Positions 55,336 through 64,000 of a stretch of DNA of 64,000 nt are shown in pieces. The DNA comes from Drosophila persimilis (Eukaryota > Arthropoda > Insecta > Diptera > Drosophilidae). The stretch covers positions 12,298,501 through 12,362,500 of the forward strand of contig NW_020825294.1 in the NCBI RefSeq assembly GCF_003286085.1. The letters run 5' to 3'. The notes beneath the pieces are model-generated. The model did no database searches and had not been told where the DNA came from. It saw only the letters and a list, made by a program, of their open reading frames with translations. The position numbers and the translations under genes are program-made. The first letter of the stretch is position 1. Every line of letters begins with the position of its first letter.

Positions 55336-55591
55336 CTGGTATGTTTTGGGTCATTGTCCTGCTGAAAGACACAAAATAACGGTATTTCGCATAAAGCAAC
55401 ATCACTGTGTCTTATCTGATCCTTCCTCGACTTGTGCAATCTATTGGATCAGCAGTACGATCTAACACGAAAATTATGCCCATACCATGATGCTTGTTCC
55501 TCTATACTTAATGGTTTTACATATGAGTCAGGGTGTTGTATTCTGCACTAGGTAGTCGTCTTACATAAGATCGAGACCATTTTCAACTAAA
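55336..55591 (-). mobile_element. Tc1-like transposase, C-terminal remnant
   Basis: Read on the minus strand, the sequence gives FQQDNDPK-like wording (CAGCAGGACAATGACCCAAA in reverse at about 55349-55369). This is the conserved stretch around the second Asp of Tc1 transposases. Upstream is a GMGIIF-like piece comparable to the VWGCF region. Frames are broken. It belongs with 56264-56660, on the far side of dispersed-repeat copy G. Confidence 0.6.
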
Positions 55592-56263
55592 ACGAGGGGG
55601 AACGTTGTGAGTTGCTGCGGACACCGCAACTCTACAGTTATACCCGATACTAAGTCAGTATGGCTCTCCTCCGTCAGACGCCGCTAATATTAAACGACAC
55701 GACAAAGAGTGCGTGCGAGAGAGATAGAAAATCAGTCTGAGCGTGACGTCGGGCGCTGCGTAGCCAGTGCAAATTGATTTGTTCCTTTTGGCTATAAAAA
55801 TTATCTGATTTGATCCAGATTCAGCAATCTGATAGATATGGTCGTTATCTATGATTCTGCGTTTTTAGTTTTCTCGAATCTGCAATATGCATGAATCTGT
55901 GGATGCAACAGATTTTTGTCCTTTGTGGGAGCGGAAGAGGGTATGGCGAAATTTTGAAATATACGTTTTATAGTGAGATCTAACAGGAGTGCGGATACCA
56001 AATTTGGTTAATCTAGCCTTAATAGTTTCTGCGATTTGTGGAAGCGGCAGTGCGCGGGGCAAAGTTTTGAAATATTCTTGTAACAGTGACATATCACAGA
56101 AGTCCGGATATAAAATGTCGTTGCTTTAGCTCTTATACTCTTTGAGCACTAGGCGCCGATAGGGACGGACAGATGGACAGACAGACAGGGCTCAATCGAC
56201 TCGGCTGTTGATGCTGATCAAGATATATATTTACTTTATGGGGTCGGAAACGATTCCTTCTGT
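55592..56263 (-). repeat. DINE-1/INE-1-like dispersed repeat, copy G, splitting a Tc1-like element
   Basis: Inverse orientation: it begins CGAGGGGGAACGTTGTGAGT and runs to GGGGTCGGAAACGATTCCTT, where it stops without the usual head. It contains the same GGATACCAAATTTGGTTA and GACGGACAGA blocks as the other copies, and sits in the middle of a Tc1-like transposase. Confidence 0.75.
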
Positions 56264-56660
56264 TCCATAAAAATATGTTGGCCTTTGTCGGGCTACAGGA
56301 TGCTCCTTCATTTTTCTTTGGGGCAACTGAAGTGCTGTTTTGCATACTGAATTTGCTTTGCCCCATGCCTTGACTGGATCCTTCTTTCTCTAATAAACCA
56401 GTAGTTGTACATGAATCTTAAAATATCAGCGATGTTAGTGCTATTTTTATTGATGTTCCCTTTCGCACCTCTTTCGGAAAATCGCTTTAAAGTGATAAGA
56501 ACCGTTTGGATTGAAAGAGTGAGCACACTTTCCTCAGAGAGGAGACATGCAAACCTACTTGATGTTACACTGTAATAATATCTAGAAAATTGCAGAAAAT
56601 GTTGGACAGTGACCTTCAGGTTCTGTCTTTGAAAGGACAAATGATTTCAAATTTGGTGCG
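56264..56660 (-). mobile_element. Tc1-like transposase, N-terminal and middle remnant
   Basis: The minus-strand frame reads VLTLSIQTVLITLKRFSERG (a homeo-like HTH half) and then KQIQYAKQHFSCPKEKMKEH. This is comparable to the part of Tc1 transposases just before the first catalytic Asp, which falls at the junction with copy G. Intact terminal inverted repeats were not found. Confidence 0.55.
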
Positions 56661-57999
56661 CAAGTATTACACAACTATGTACATACATATATACTTTATG
56701 GTACGGTAGTTCGATATATTAGTTGCATAAATCCCAATTTTCCATTATTTTAATAACAAAGTAAACATTTTAGCGGGCGAAATTAAACACAGACCTGCAA
56801 CATTATATTCCCCCTTAGATGAGCTCTTTGGGAAAATGCTATTATGGACCAGCCCATAAATGGATGGATAAGGTATAAACCATACAAATGTTAATATAAG
56901 CTGGATGCTGACATAAAGCTGTTGCGATTTAATCGATCGTCATTTAATTCAAGAAATTGAGAGCTAATCAATACGAAATCAAGGGACACTTACATCAAAT
57001 ATGAATTGAATCTGGTGGACTTGCAGATTCTGTAAAATAGCTCAGGAAAAATTGGAACGTATTCTCCCTCACATTTGGGAAAGAATACCCCGCTAAAGTG
57101 CTCGACTTGAAGCCTAGAATTACTAATAAAACTAAATATACTTGCTGCCGTAAAGACTTTTTAAAAAGATTCATATGTATGTACATATATGCAATTTCAA
57201 GCGCCAAACGAGTAGATTTTGTACCGATTTTACCGATCCCATGTTGTTGGGCCCAATTAAAATGAGGAGTCTTTACGATCCGGAAATACGAAACTATTTA
57301 CTTTATTTATTATATCTCTCTATATAACTTGCCGGTTTTGTATTCACGTGGCTGCGTGTTTTTTTTTTCTTTGTTTTGTTTTTGCCTTTGACTTTTCATT
57401 GCGCTTGTTTTTGAGGGGTTTTTGTTTTGCAATTTTTTTGTGTTGTTTTAGTATTTTATCTTTAGCTTTAACTCAACATAAAATCTTAACAATTAGGTGT
57501 GTACATATATAGGCATACGTACATATATACGTGTATATAAGAAAAGGATAGAGTGAAAAATATGTAAATACAAAGTATTGGATGATCCGATGTGATCCGA
57601 GTCGAATTGCTCCACCATTCCATGATTTGTCATTCTATTTGCCTGCTGTTGCCTGTTGATGGAGTAGCTGACGGCCAAACATTGACAATTTCTAGACGTG
57701 GGATTCGCAAAACTCATTCGGTATTTGTATGCGATTTATAACTTATATTCAGTAAAATATTAGTAAAATTTAGAGCGTTTAATTATATTCAAAGTTTGCT
57801 AGTGCAGGTGGAGTGGCCCATCCCCATCCTCATACCTTCCATCTCTCTGGCTGCCGCCTGCACAGCTCTGCTTGCTTCTCCACACACTGAATCATTAGTT
57901 TTAGATATAGAATAACAACAAATACATGTTAAGGGTGCCTAACACTTATGAGCCACTTGGAGCTTGCCGCCAAAGCACTTAGCAGCGCAGGGCGGTGCA
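56661..57999. other. Intergenic, swm 3' side; no gene seen
   Basis: AT-rich with T-runs at 57358-57450 and ACATATATA-type repeats. The end near 57780-57999 should be swm 3' untranslated region. No coding segment or RNA gene is supported. Confidence 0.45.
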
Positions 58000-60900
58000 T
58001 CAACGACGCCAGGAACGATCCTCGGACTCCTCGTCCTCCTCCTCGTCCTCGAGACGCAGCTCCGGCAACGTGTCGCTGCCCAGCAGACTCTCGCTCTCGC
58101 TGACGGACTGAATCAATTGCTTTGGGTTCTCCAGAGTTGCAACGGCCACTGGAGCTGGCGCTGCAGACTTCTCGGCGGGTGCAGCCATCAGTGCAGGCGT
58201 GGGCGTCACCACGGGCGCCCAAGTAATCTACGATTTCAGATATTACTAGATAATATATATCTATATATAAATGCAATTTGAACATTTTACACACCTGGAG
58301 AAGCTTGTCTTGGTACATTTTTCCACGGTGCACGGCTTGTTCCGCATTGATGCGGGTCGCATAGGAGAGTATTAGCTGTGGAATCTCACGATCTACATCA
58401 TGCTTGCAAATCTCACCAAAGTTCTGTATTATAAGAGATTGTAAGAGTAATTAAGACTCCTCTTAGACTCTACACTTGCCGCTCTCGAAAAGACCTACCT
58501 TAAAGTGCCCCAGGACAAAGTCTGCCTCCTCGGCCGCAAAGCCCGTGACAACAATAGCCTTTGTTCTTCTGTCAACACGCGTGGAGCCCTCCGGGAAGTT
58601 GGCCCGCTTGCGGCCACCACCTGCTGCCCCCGGTGTGGCTGCAAAGTGGGGGGCCTTCGTGTTGTTTGGGGCCTGGCTCCCTCCCAGTGTGCGCTGGAGC
58701 TCCTCGAGACGCTTCTGTATGGCCGTTGTATCGTTGCCCTCCTGCTGCTGTGCGAAGAGCTCCAGCTCCATGTCGAGCAGCTCCTTCTTCTGTTGCTCTT
58801 TGGTCTTCTTGACGGGCGGCTGTTGTTGCTGCTGGATCTGGGCCTGCAGCTGGTCCTGATCGGCATGGACATCTTTGCGCAGCTTGTCGATGGTCTCCTG
58901 CAGGACTTTAATTGTCTCCAGTGTGTTCGCCCGCTGGGGATCCTGGTTATCCAGCCGCTCGACCAGCTCCAGTGCGGTCTTCATTTGTTTCACGTAGCTC
59001 TGGAGCAGCTCCTGCTTGCGCTTGCGAAGCCCATTGGCTAGCTGGTGCACGGCCTTCTGCTGTTCCTCTTGCTTCTTTCGAATGCTGGCCGCATTGGCCG
59101 ACGGATTTAGCGGACGAGCTGCTACCGCCCCTCCTGCTGCTGCCCCAGCTCCGCCGACGCCGCCTGCTCCCGCGCTGGTGTTTAGCTTGAGTCGCATCGA
59201 GGCGGGCGCTGCAGTGCTGGCCTGCTCTGCCGTCGGCGTGGCATTGTTGCCCGCCCCCGCCTCTGCCAGAGGCGTGGCATTGCTGACCTTCGCACTGTCC
59301 GCATTGGGAGTGGGCACAGCGGGGACATTATGTAAATGGTACTGACTGGCGTTCTTCCTCCCGCCGCCGCCACCGGCACCCATGGCACCGCCGCCCATGG
59401 GATTCATCTGTCCGCCCTCCGCTCCCGTACTCTCGTTGTGCCAGAAGACCTTGATGAACCGGTTGTTGAGCACAGCCTCCGTACTCCTGTAGGCCACATT
59501 CGCCTCGGCGTGCGTCGAGAAGGTCACGATGGCAGCCTCTGGGTCACCCTCGTACGACACCTGGATGTTGACGATCTTCCCGAACTTGGCAAAGTGATTG
59601 TTCAAATGAGCTATGGTGTTGAGTCCTCGCGGCACTTTCCGCAACTCAAGCGAGCTGTTGTGCTGCTGCATGTTCGGATTGACCCGCGGACCCAGGCGAC
59701 TGTTGATCGGGACCTTGCGCTTTGTGGGCACATCGGCTATGGCCACGGTGTCCTCCAGCTCGAAGCGCCGCTTGCCGATTTCGGCCACTCCACCAGAGGG
59801 GGCTCCATCCACCACAGGTATGGGAATGAGCTGCCGCTGTAGCGGTGTGGTCACGGCCGTGGGATTGAAGGAGAATGGCATCATGGCTGGCTGCGGGGGA
59901 GCGGCAGGGTTACGCGCATAGTCCGCAGGATTGGGCACGCCCATGGGATTGGGTCCAGAGCCGCCCATCAGGGGGTTCGGACGCACATTTCCGGAGAAAG
60001 GATTGATGCTGGTCTGGCCGGGTTGGTTAGGTCCTCCCGGTCCCGCTGGGCCCTGGCCAGCAGTCGGAGGGGGCACCCCGCCGCGTGCCCAGATTTCCGG
60101 CGCGTCTGGATTGTACTCCCGCATGGACATCATCAGGGCGGAGTTGTTGATACCCTCAAAGACAACCGGATTGATGCCGTGATCCCAGGGACAGGTCTCG
60201 CCGCGCACGCAGTACCCCTTCTCGTCAAAGTCCCGACACCGCTGGCGCGGGTGTGCCGCCGGATGCTCCACTGGCATGGGGACTGGAACCGCGACCGTCA
60301 GCTGGTTGGCTGGCAGGGCTTGTCCCCGCTCAGGGGAGCTCTGGTTGCGCCGCGCATTGCGCTCGGGCGACACGGAGCGACTGTGCGAGCGTCGGCTCTT
60401 GTTGTTGCCGAATCGCTGGCGCTCATCCGTGTTGCCGCCTATACGGCGACGATCGAAATTGCGACGCCCATGGTGACGGTTGTCAGCCGCGCCCGGCGGG
60501 GATTTGTTGCGGAACTGGCGCTGGCTTTTCTCGCGCTCATTCACACGACGATCCCTAGATCTGGAGCGCCGGAAGGCACGCTCGTTGGAGCGTGAGCGGG
60601 ACCGTGAGCGCGAACGAAGGGACGCTCGCCGCCGGCGACCTTCCCGTGGCTGGTTCTCCTTGTCGGCATATCCAGCGCTGCTGCCCGCCAATCCTCCCAG
60701 CCCCAAGGCACCGTTTCCCCCGCTGCTCCGCCCTGGAGGACTGGCACTGCGCACATGATGGTAATGCGTCGCAGACTGCTGTTGTTGTGGGTTCTGCGAG
60801 TCTTTGGTTTTTTGCTGCAATACGACAGGCAAAACAATAAGAACACTGGCATGGTCTTGCGGGATGATCTTTCTACTCACATCGAAGGCTGGCTTGGGGT

Positions 60901-61509
60901 GTGTTGTCGAATTGGCATCTGTTGTGGGGATGGAGGCAATACTGGCTTCTTGACTGACGTAGGCGGTGGCGGTGGCCAGGGCTTCTGCTTCCTGGGTATC
61001 GGTGCTCGGCTGGGGCTGCTGCTGGTCGAGCTGCGGCTGATTGCTTTCGAGCTTTATCACAATGTCGTTTGATGGCGCCGGAGGCGGTGAGGGGGCGGCC
61101 AACATAGCCTCAATGTCGGTGGACCCATCCATGGCCAGCGCCAAGTCCAGATCGACGTCGAGCTCAACAGCTCCACTTGCCACAGGCAGGGGAGCGGGAA
61201 GCGTCAAGTATTCCTCGGTGGCAATGGCATCGAACAGACGCTCCACGAAGCGCGTCGTCTCCTCGGACAGAAAGACATCCAGCTGCTCGATCATGATGCG
61301 TTTGAGATCCTTATCCGATTTGTCTTTTTTGAGCAGCGCGATGACATAGCGCGCCAAAGCAGACGAGTCCGCATCGCAGCTATTTGTTACAAAAGTAAAT
61401 AGTAAAATTGTGAAAACTCAACGCAGCAGTCAGAGTAAGGATGTACTTACAGTGGCTCCAGCACTACGCTCAGCCAGTCCTTGAGCTTATCCGAATTTTC
61501 TAATATCAT
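58000..61509 (-). CDS. swm: swm (second mitotic wave missing), RBM26/RBM27-type RNA-binding protein
   Basis: Exons 61509-61451, 61379-60881, 60814-58499, 58423-58295 and 58227-58000 give 1,076 residues, close to the known fly protein. The N-terminal region is PWI-like (ENSDKLKDWLSVVLEPL). Then come an RS-rich segment (RRASLRSRSRSRSRS), a CCCH zinc finger (CRDFDEKGYCVRGETCPWDH, about 377-396), an RRM (about 581-647; LNNHFAKFGKIVNIQVSYEG), a coiled coil (ELLDMELELFAQQQEG) and a second RRM-like region (RTKAIVVTGFAAEEADFVLG). The acidic C-terminus ends EDRSWRR. It is a nuclear RNA-binding factor, part of the ZFC3H1/PAXT-like RNA surveillance set in other species. The intron 60880-60815 is 66 bp, in frame and stopless, so a retained-intron form would encode 22 extra residues. 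Confidence 0.92.
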
Positions 61510-62298
61510 TTCGATGACGGGTCGTCGTTATGGCTGCGTTGGTCGGCCTTCTTCTGAAGCTGGGTGGGGGGTTGCTTGGTCGGTCGATCGGTTGGTTAAT
61601 TGTGCTTGGGCACACACATGCACACGCGCCCAACTATATATTTTTAATATGACCTCTGACGCTGGGGTCCTGTCTACGTTACAGTGCCAGGGACCGCGAT
61701 GCGTACGATGCTGCTTACGATTGTATTTGCTGATTGTGATATTCCGCGCTGTAAATACGAGATTCCTTGATTTTATATTTTATTCGAATATCTGATAGTT
61801 TTTTCTGATTTTCATTATCTGCTCTGCTTCTTCTGCTATCGTCAATAAGAAAGTTTCTCGATTGTGCTACCCGATACTTTTTGCTGCCTACGAATAGCAG
61901 ACATACAACTACACGCACACTGACACTCTCACGCACACACACACGCACGCGAATTTACATATGCATGTATATATGTTCGTACGACAGCACCCAGTTTTTT
62001 GCGCCCAAATTTATTGCACTTTCTGCGGACATTTCTGCTCACAAACACAAACTGGACATACCTTGGGCCTTAAATTTAACTTATCAATAATTTTTCTACA
62101 ACAAATTACAGTTTTAATGGCTATATTTGTGTTTTTCACTGCACTTTTTCCTGCTGCCTTGTTGCAAGGTTGCTTGACGAGTGGGCTGTGTAATCGATAT
62201 ATCGATATATCTTTGTCGTCATCGATGACTATCGTCTAACTATCCAGCACTGGGAATTTCGTTTATCTGTGAAATATATTTTAATTGATTTGATTGGC
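61510..62298. promoter_or_regulatory. Divergent promoter region of swm and Ctu2 with DRE-like sites
   Basis: ATCGATAT occurs twice in tandem at 62193-62207 and ATCGATGA at 62221-62228, about 75-100 bp before the Ctu2 ATG; these fit DREF/BEAF-type sites. The swm side lacks an obvious motif. There is a CA/CACG-rich run at about 61915-61950. No gene is seen in between. Confidence 0.5.
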
Positions 62299-63516
62299 AT
62301 GTGCAGCATTGGAGAGGATGATGTTGGCGACGAGGGCGCTACCCATGCCATGGTAGCGGAGTCCTTGCCCACCGGGATAGTGATAAGTCCAGGAGATTGC
62401 AACAAGTGCGGAGTGGTCTCCAGTGAGCTGTACAAACTGAACTTTCGCGTGGCCGAGTGCCGTGACTGCTTCTTGAACCACGCTCGACACAAGTTTCGAG
62501 CGTCATTGGGGGCTGCCAAGGTCCTGCCGCGCAACGCTGAAGTCCTTCTCGCGGTGGATGGCTCTGCCGAGTCTCTGGTGCTCCTGGACATGCTCCACTT
62601 CGCGCAGACACAAAACACATTCAGGCGACTGCATTGCAATGCTCGAGTGGTCTACATAGACGATCAGTCCGTGCATGGCGGTGAATCGATGAATCTGCAG
62701 GCTCTTCAAGCACTCGGCACTCGATACGAACCACTTGAATTCTATGTGGTTGAGCTTGGAGCATCGGCCTGCTCTCTGCAGCGTCTCGGGCAATACTCTA
62801 CGTCTCTAAAGGAGCCCAACGGTCTTAACACGAAGCTTGAGAAACTCCGCAGCCTGACAGCTCGACAGGATTACCACCAGCAGCAACGCAAGAACCTGCT
62901 GGCCTCTGTGGCCCAGAAGCTAAGCTGCAGTCACGTCTTTGAACCGAGCGTCAGTGGCGACCTGGCCACACAGCTGCTAACGTCCATTGCATTGGGGCGC
63001 GGAGGAAGCGCCGCTTTGGATGTGGCCCTCTTGGACGACAGGCTGGCAGCCGGGGTCAAGCTACTGCGTCCCTTAAGGGATCTCAACGAACAGGAAGTGC
63101 GATTCTATGTGCATGCCTGCCAACTGAAGCCGCTGCGGGAGAGCGGCAGCAGCTATGGACAGGAGCGTGGCCAGACTGCCAGTCTGCAGAACCTGACCGC
63201 CGCCTTTGTGGGCAACCTGCAACAGAACTACCCTGCCACAGTGTCCACGGTGTTTCGGACCGGCGATAAAATTGCTGCAAATGCACACATGGAGCAGGCT
63301 TCTTGTGCTCAATGCCAATCCCCGCTGGACGCGAAGCTCTCCGACACACTCTTGGCCATCGAGTACTCGAGGGCCGTTTCAGAGGCTGGAGTGGGCCTGT
63401 CCAAGGATGGCGACGCTTCAGAGAGTCTGGCCAAGCAGCGACTTGAGTTTAAGGATGGACTGTGTCACGCCTGCCGCTGCATACAGCTAGAGCTGGGATA
63501 TGATACTCTGTCGTAG
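62299..63516 (+). CDS. Ctu2: Ctu2/Ncs2, cytoplasmic tRNA 2-thiolation protein 2
   Basis: A single-exon protein of 405 residues. With Ctu1 it forms the complex that 2-thiolates U34 of Lys, Glu and Gln tRNAs, using sulfur passed along by Urm1. Visible features are a [20 protein letters not shown] zinc-type start, CRDC, an ATP-pyrophosphatase-like core ([17 protein letters not shown], with the motif changed from the SGGxDS seen in Ctu1), and CAQC and CHACRC near the end. The degenerate ATP loop is usual for Ctu2, which lacks catalysis of its own. The true ATG is 62299 (MCSIGEDD); a frame open further upstream begins with GTG. The stop is only 40 bp from that of the next, convergent gene. Confidence 0.9.
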   Translation: MCSIGEDDVGDEGATHAMVAESLPTGIVISPGDCNKCGVVSSELYKLNFRVAECRDCFLNHARHKFRASLGAAKVLPRNAEVLLAVDGSAESLVLLDMLHFAQTQNTFRRLHCNARVVYIDDQSVHGGESMNLQALQALGTRYEPLEFYVVELGASACSLQRLGQYSTSLKEPNGLNTKLEKLRSLTARQDYHQQQRKNLLASVAQKLSCSHVFEPSVSGDLATQLLTSIALGRGGSAALDVALLDDRLAAGVKLLRPLRDLNEQEVRFYVHACQLKPLRESGSSYGQERGQTASLQNLTAAFVGNLQQNYPATVSTVFRTGDKIAANAHMEQASCAQCQSPLDAKLSDTLLAIEYSRAVSEAGVGLSKDGDASESLAKQRLEFKDGLCHACRCIQLELGYDTLS

Positions 63517-63556
63517 CAAAAAAATATATTTTCTCCCATAAATGGGGCCATTTCTA

Positions 63557-64000
63557 TTACAATTTCGCTAGCTGGGTGTTGACGTTCGCCTGCAGCTGGA
63601 GATGTCCATCAAAGGGAGGAACGTTTGAGGCCAGCACAACCTTGTGAAAGTCGTAGATGATGTATCGATTGTACTGCCTGGCACGGCGGTTCAGTTCGGC
63701 AACAGAGCCGGACAGGATAATGGCTTGGGTGCAGTTCTCCGGCTGGTTTACGTAGAGTTCGTCGCCTGGAAGCACTCCAAACATGCATCCATCGCAGCGG
63801 TAGTACACAGGCTGCACCAGTGTGGTCCCCAAAGCACTGCGCTCCCGAGAGAACTTTAAGAGGTTCTCCAAACGATGCAGGTTCATCAGGCGCGCCGTAT
63901 CGTAGAGCAGCATGAACGGCAGCCATATAGTGCCATCTTGGGAATGGGTCCAGGCGTCTTCCGGAGCCAGCCAGTGCGCCGAGGCCACCTCTTGCGGCTC
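63557..64000 (-). CDS. NUDT19-like Nudix hydrolase (C-terminal part, runs off right edge)
   Basis: The visible 147 codons match the C-terminal region of NUDT19/acyl-CoA diphosphatase proteins: WLAPEDAWTHSQDGTIWLPF, ARLMNLHRLENLLKFS, a long loop, and LPGDELYVNQPENC. The tail ends NVNTQLAKL. The Nudix box itself lies beyond the window. NUDT19 hydrolyses CoA derivatives in peroxisomes, but the tail NTQLAKL is only a loose PTS1-like end (AKL). Flies have several such genes in tandem (CG10194, CG10195, from memory), so more copies may follow to the right. The frame is open to the window edge. Confidence 0.8.
   Translation of the reverse strand, partial: EPQEVASAHWLAPEDAWTHSQDGTIWLPFMLLYDTARLMNLHRLENLLKFSRERSALGTTLVQPVYYRCDGCMFGVLPGDELYVNQPENCTQAIILSGSVAELNRRARQYNRYIIYDFHKVVLASNVPPFDGHLQLQANVNTQLAKL

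Overview
The window is nuclear DNA of a fruit fly (genus Drosophila), most likely of the obscura group. Short GT-AG introns, Drosophila core-promoter motifs (Motif 1, DRE, Motif 6), near-identity of one gene to fly p38b, and many copies of a DINE-1/INE-1-like dispersed repeat support this. The conserved genes I can name (Sec71, an ABCA transporter, p38b, TM9SF4, cyst, Top3alpha, swm, Ctu2, a NUDT19-like Nudix gene) are, as far as I recall, mostly Muller element B (D. melanogaster 2L) genes. The exact species cannot be read from the sequence.

Layout. 1-17 kb: three minus-strand genes: the N-terminal half of Sec71 (Arf GEF; runs off the left edge), a BED-finger/hAT-derived domesticated transposase gene, and a 15-exon ABCA transporter. 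Its largest intron holds a dead I-type LINE, itself broken by a dispersed repeat. 17-26 kb: a gene-free island of nested repeats: three or four DINE-1-like copies, a broken copy of an unfamiliar two-gene unit, and scraps of BEL/Pao-like and LINE elements. 26-28.5 kb: two convergent conserved genes, a FRA10AC1 homologue and p38b. 28.7-36 kb: a second accretion zone with a truncated ALiX plus HSPBAP1-like segment that keeps its introns, a better-preserved copy of the two-gene unit, an Aldh pseudogene and another DINE-1-like copy. 36-64 kb: compact conserved genes: glucose-6-phosphate 1-epimerase (+), TM9SF4 (-), cyst RhoGEF (+), Top3alpha (-), a broken Tc1-like transposon, swm (-), Ctu2 (+), and the C-terminal part of a Nudix gene (-) leaving the right edge.

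The genes are individually regulated housekeeping genes, not an operon. Themes are membrane traffic (Sec71, TM9SF4), signalling (p38b, cyst), genome and RNA maintenance (Top3alpha, swm, Ctu2) and metabolism or transport (epimerase, Nudix, ABCA). The most unusual object is the divergent two-gene unit at about 30.76-33.34 kb. It has a second, decayed, inverted copy at about 22.5-24.3 kb and a third scrap at 20.62-20.72 kb, and I recognise neither of its proteins.
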